DNA from: Desulfobacterales bacterium | Lineage (GTDB): Bacteria; Desulfobacterota; Desulfobacteria; Desulfobacterales; UBA5852 | Length of the DNA: 5,983 bases | NCBI GenBank assembly: GCA_030066455.1 | Contig: JASJBQ010000293.1 | Coordinates: 1 to 5,983 of the forward strand | Reading direction: 5' to 3' | In this document: positions 5,655 through 5,983 of the stretch, piece by piece | Layout: each line of letters begins with the position of its first letter | How positions within the stretch are numbered: the first letter of the stretch is position 1 | Position numbers and translations under genes: made by a program | Notes under the pieces: generated by a model | The model's database searches: none | What the model was told of the DNA's origin: nothing | The model's input: only the letters and a program-made list of their open reading frames with translations

Positions 5655-5732
5655 CGGGGTCGGAATCGGTATCGAGGCGTTCCGGGCTGATTTCTTTTTT
5701 GAGACCCGATACCGATTCCGATACCGACCCCG
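5655..5732. repeat. Hexamer-rich inverted-repeat element, copy 2
   Basis: The left arm CGGGGTCGGAATCGGTATCG (5655-5674) pairs perfectly with the right arm (5707-5732) once six bases (GTATCG in the left-arm sense) of the right arm bulge out. The loop is 32 nt, as in the copy at 4201-4278, but its sequence is different and contains a T-run (around 5691-5700). It lies 37 bases after the stop of the DsrE-like gene. Left arms of the two copies agree at 17 of 20 positions and right arms at 22 of 26. It could act as an mRNA 3'-end stabiliser or be a dispersed repeat; neither is shown. Confidence 0.85.
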
Positions 5733-5809
5733 AATAGAAATAACCCCGTGATTAGGGCGCGACAATGGGTATCCCCAAACGCGGGCGGAGGCGTTTAGAT
5801 TACGGTTCA

Positions 5810-5840
5810 GGGCAAGGCGCTGCGGAGCGTGGAAGCGGAG
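5810..5840. repeat. GGGCAAGGC-N14-AAGCGGAG motif, first copy
   Basis: GGGCAAGGC (5810-5818) and AAGCGGAG (5833-5840) are separated by 14 bases, and the same two blocks with the same 14-base gap occur 135 bases downstream. The bases between differ. The module at 30-57 in the left repeat block has a related CAAGGCGC...GAAGCGGGA pattern with a shorter gap, suggesting a wider family of intergenic repeats. Confidence 0.5.
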
Positions 5841-5944
5841 GAATCTCCATCCCAAATTGAGCCCAACGAACTGGGCGTTCAGATCAGATGCAAAAGACAC
5901 TGAACAAAACCAGAAGCCGATTAGAACCCGTAGATCACGCCCAA

Positions 5945-5975
5945 GGGCAAGGCATCCCGCCAATTGTAAGCGGAG
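5945..5975. repeat. GGGCAAGGC-N14-AAGCGGAG motif, second copy
   Basis: This is the second instance: GGGCAAGGC at 5945-5953 and AAGCGGAG at 5968-5975, again 14 bases apart. It is followed by CGTACTCA, where the window ends, so any larger element is cut off. Confidence 0.5.
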
Positions 5976-5983
5976 CGTACTCA

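Larger units (their letters stand above)
5733..5983. other. Non-coding tail with repeat traces
   Basis: These 251 bases run to the window edge without a credible gene. They hold a small stem GCCCA/TGGGC near 5860-5875, an inverted pair GTTCAG/CTGAAC at about 5877-5905, and the paired motif described at 5810-5840 and 5945-5975. A minus-strand frame crosses the region but runs through the inverted repeat and has no domain. The window may end inside a further repeat. Confidence 0.5.

Noticed and set aside
5607..5963. Minus-strand 118-codon frame at the right end
   Set aside because: It passes through the inverted-repeat element and overlaps the end of the DsrE-like gene, with no good ribosome binding site or domain.

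Overview
The window is GC-rich bacterial DNA with five confident protein genes and an unusually high load of non-coding repeats. An NfnA/NfnB pair, a solo DsrE-like protein and structured intergenic repeats would suit an anaerobe of the sulfate-reducer type (Desulfobacterota, perhaps Desulfosarcina-like). That is an inference from gene content and composition; no ribosomal or other phylogenetic marker is present.

Layout. Positions 1-744 hold no credible gene but a modular, partly tandem repeat block: two nearly full copies and a third truncated copy that ends exactly at the nfnB stop codon. Positions 745-3081 carry, on the minus strand, nfnA then nfnB, the two subunits of the electron-bifurcating NADH-dependent reduced ferredoxin:NADP+ oxidoreductase. 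Between nfnA and the divergent tatD lie about 250 bases with a tentative minus-strand promoter and a hairpin-rich nfnA leader that includes a UUCG tetraloop hairpin. On the plus strand follow tatD (TatD-family metal-dependent DNase), a yedK/HMCES-type SRAP protein that caps abasic sites, and a small DsrE-like protein. The rest, from 5618 to the end, is non-coding and repeat-containing.

How the genes relate. NfnA and NfnB form one complex. It links NADH and reduced ferredoxin to NADPH production (or the reverse), a core redox function in anaerobes. TatD and SRAP both act on damaged or processed DNA, but 265 bases and a repeat element separate them, so joint transcription is not shown. The DsrE-like protein probably belongs to sulfur or persulfide chemistry; its neighbours give no direct clue.

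No clearly new gene system is visible. The most interesting material is non-coding: (i) two dispersed inverted-repeat elements, after tatD and after the DsrE-like gene, with the same 20/32/26-nt arm-loop-arm geometry, the same 6-nt asymmetry and two covarying base pairs; (ii) the modular repeat block beside nfnB, whose hairpin is kept by G-U pairs only if read as minus-strand RNA; and (iii) the structured nfnAB leader.
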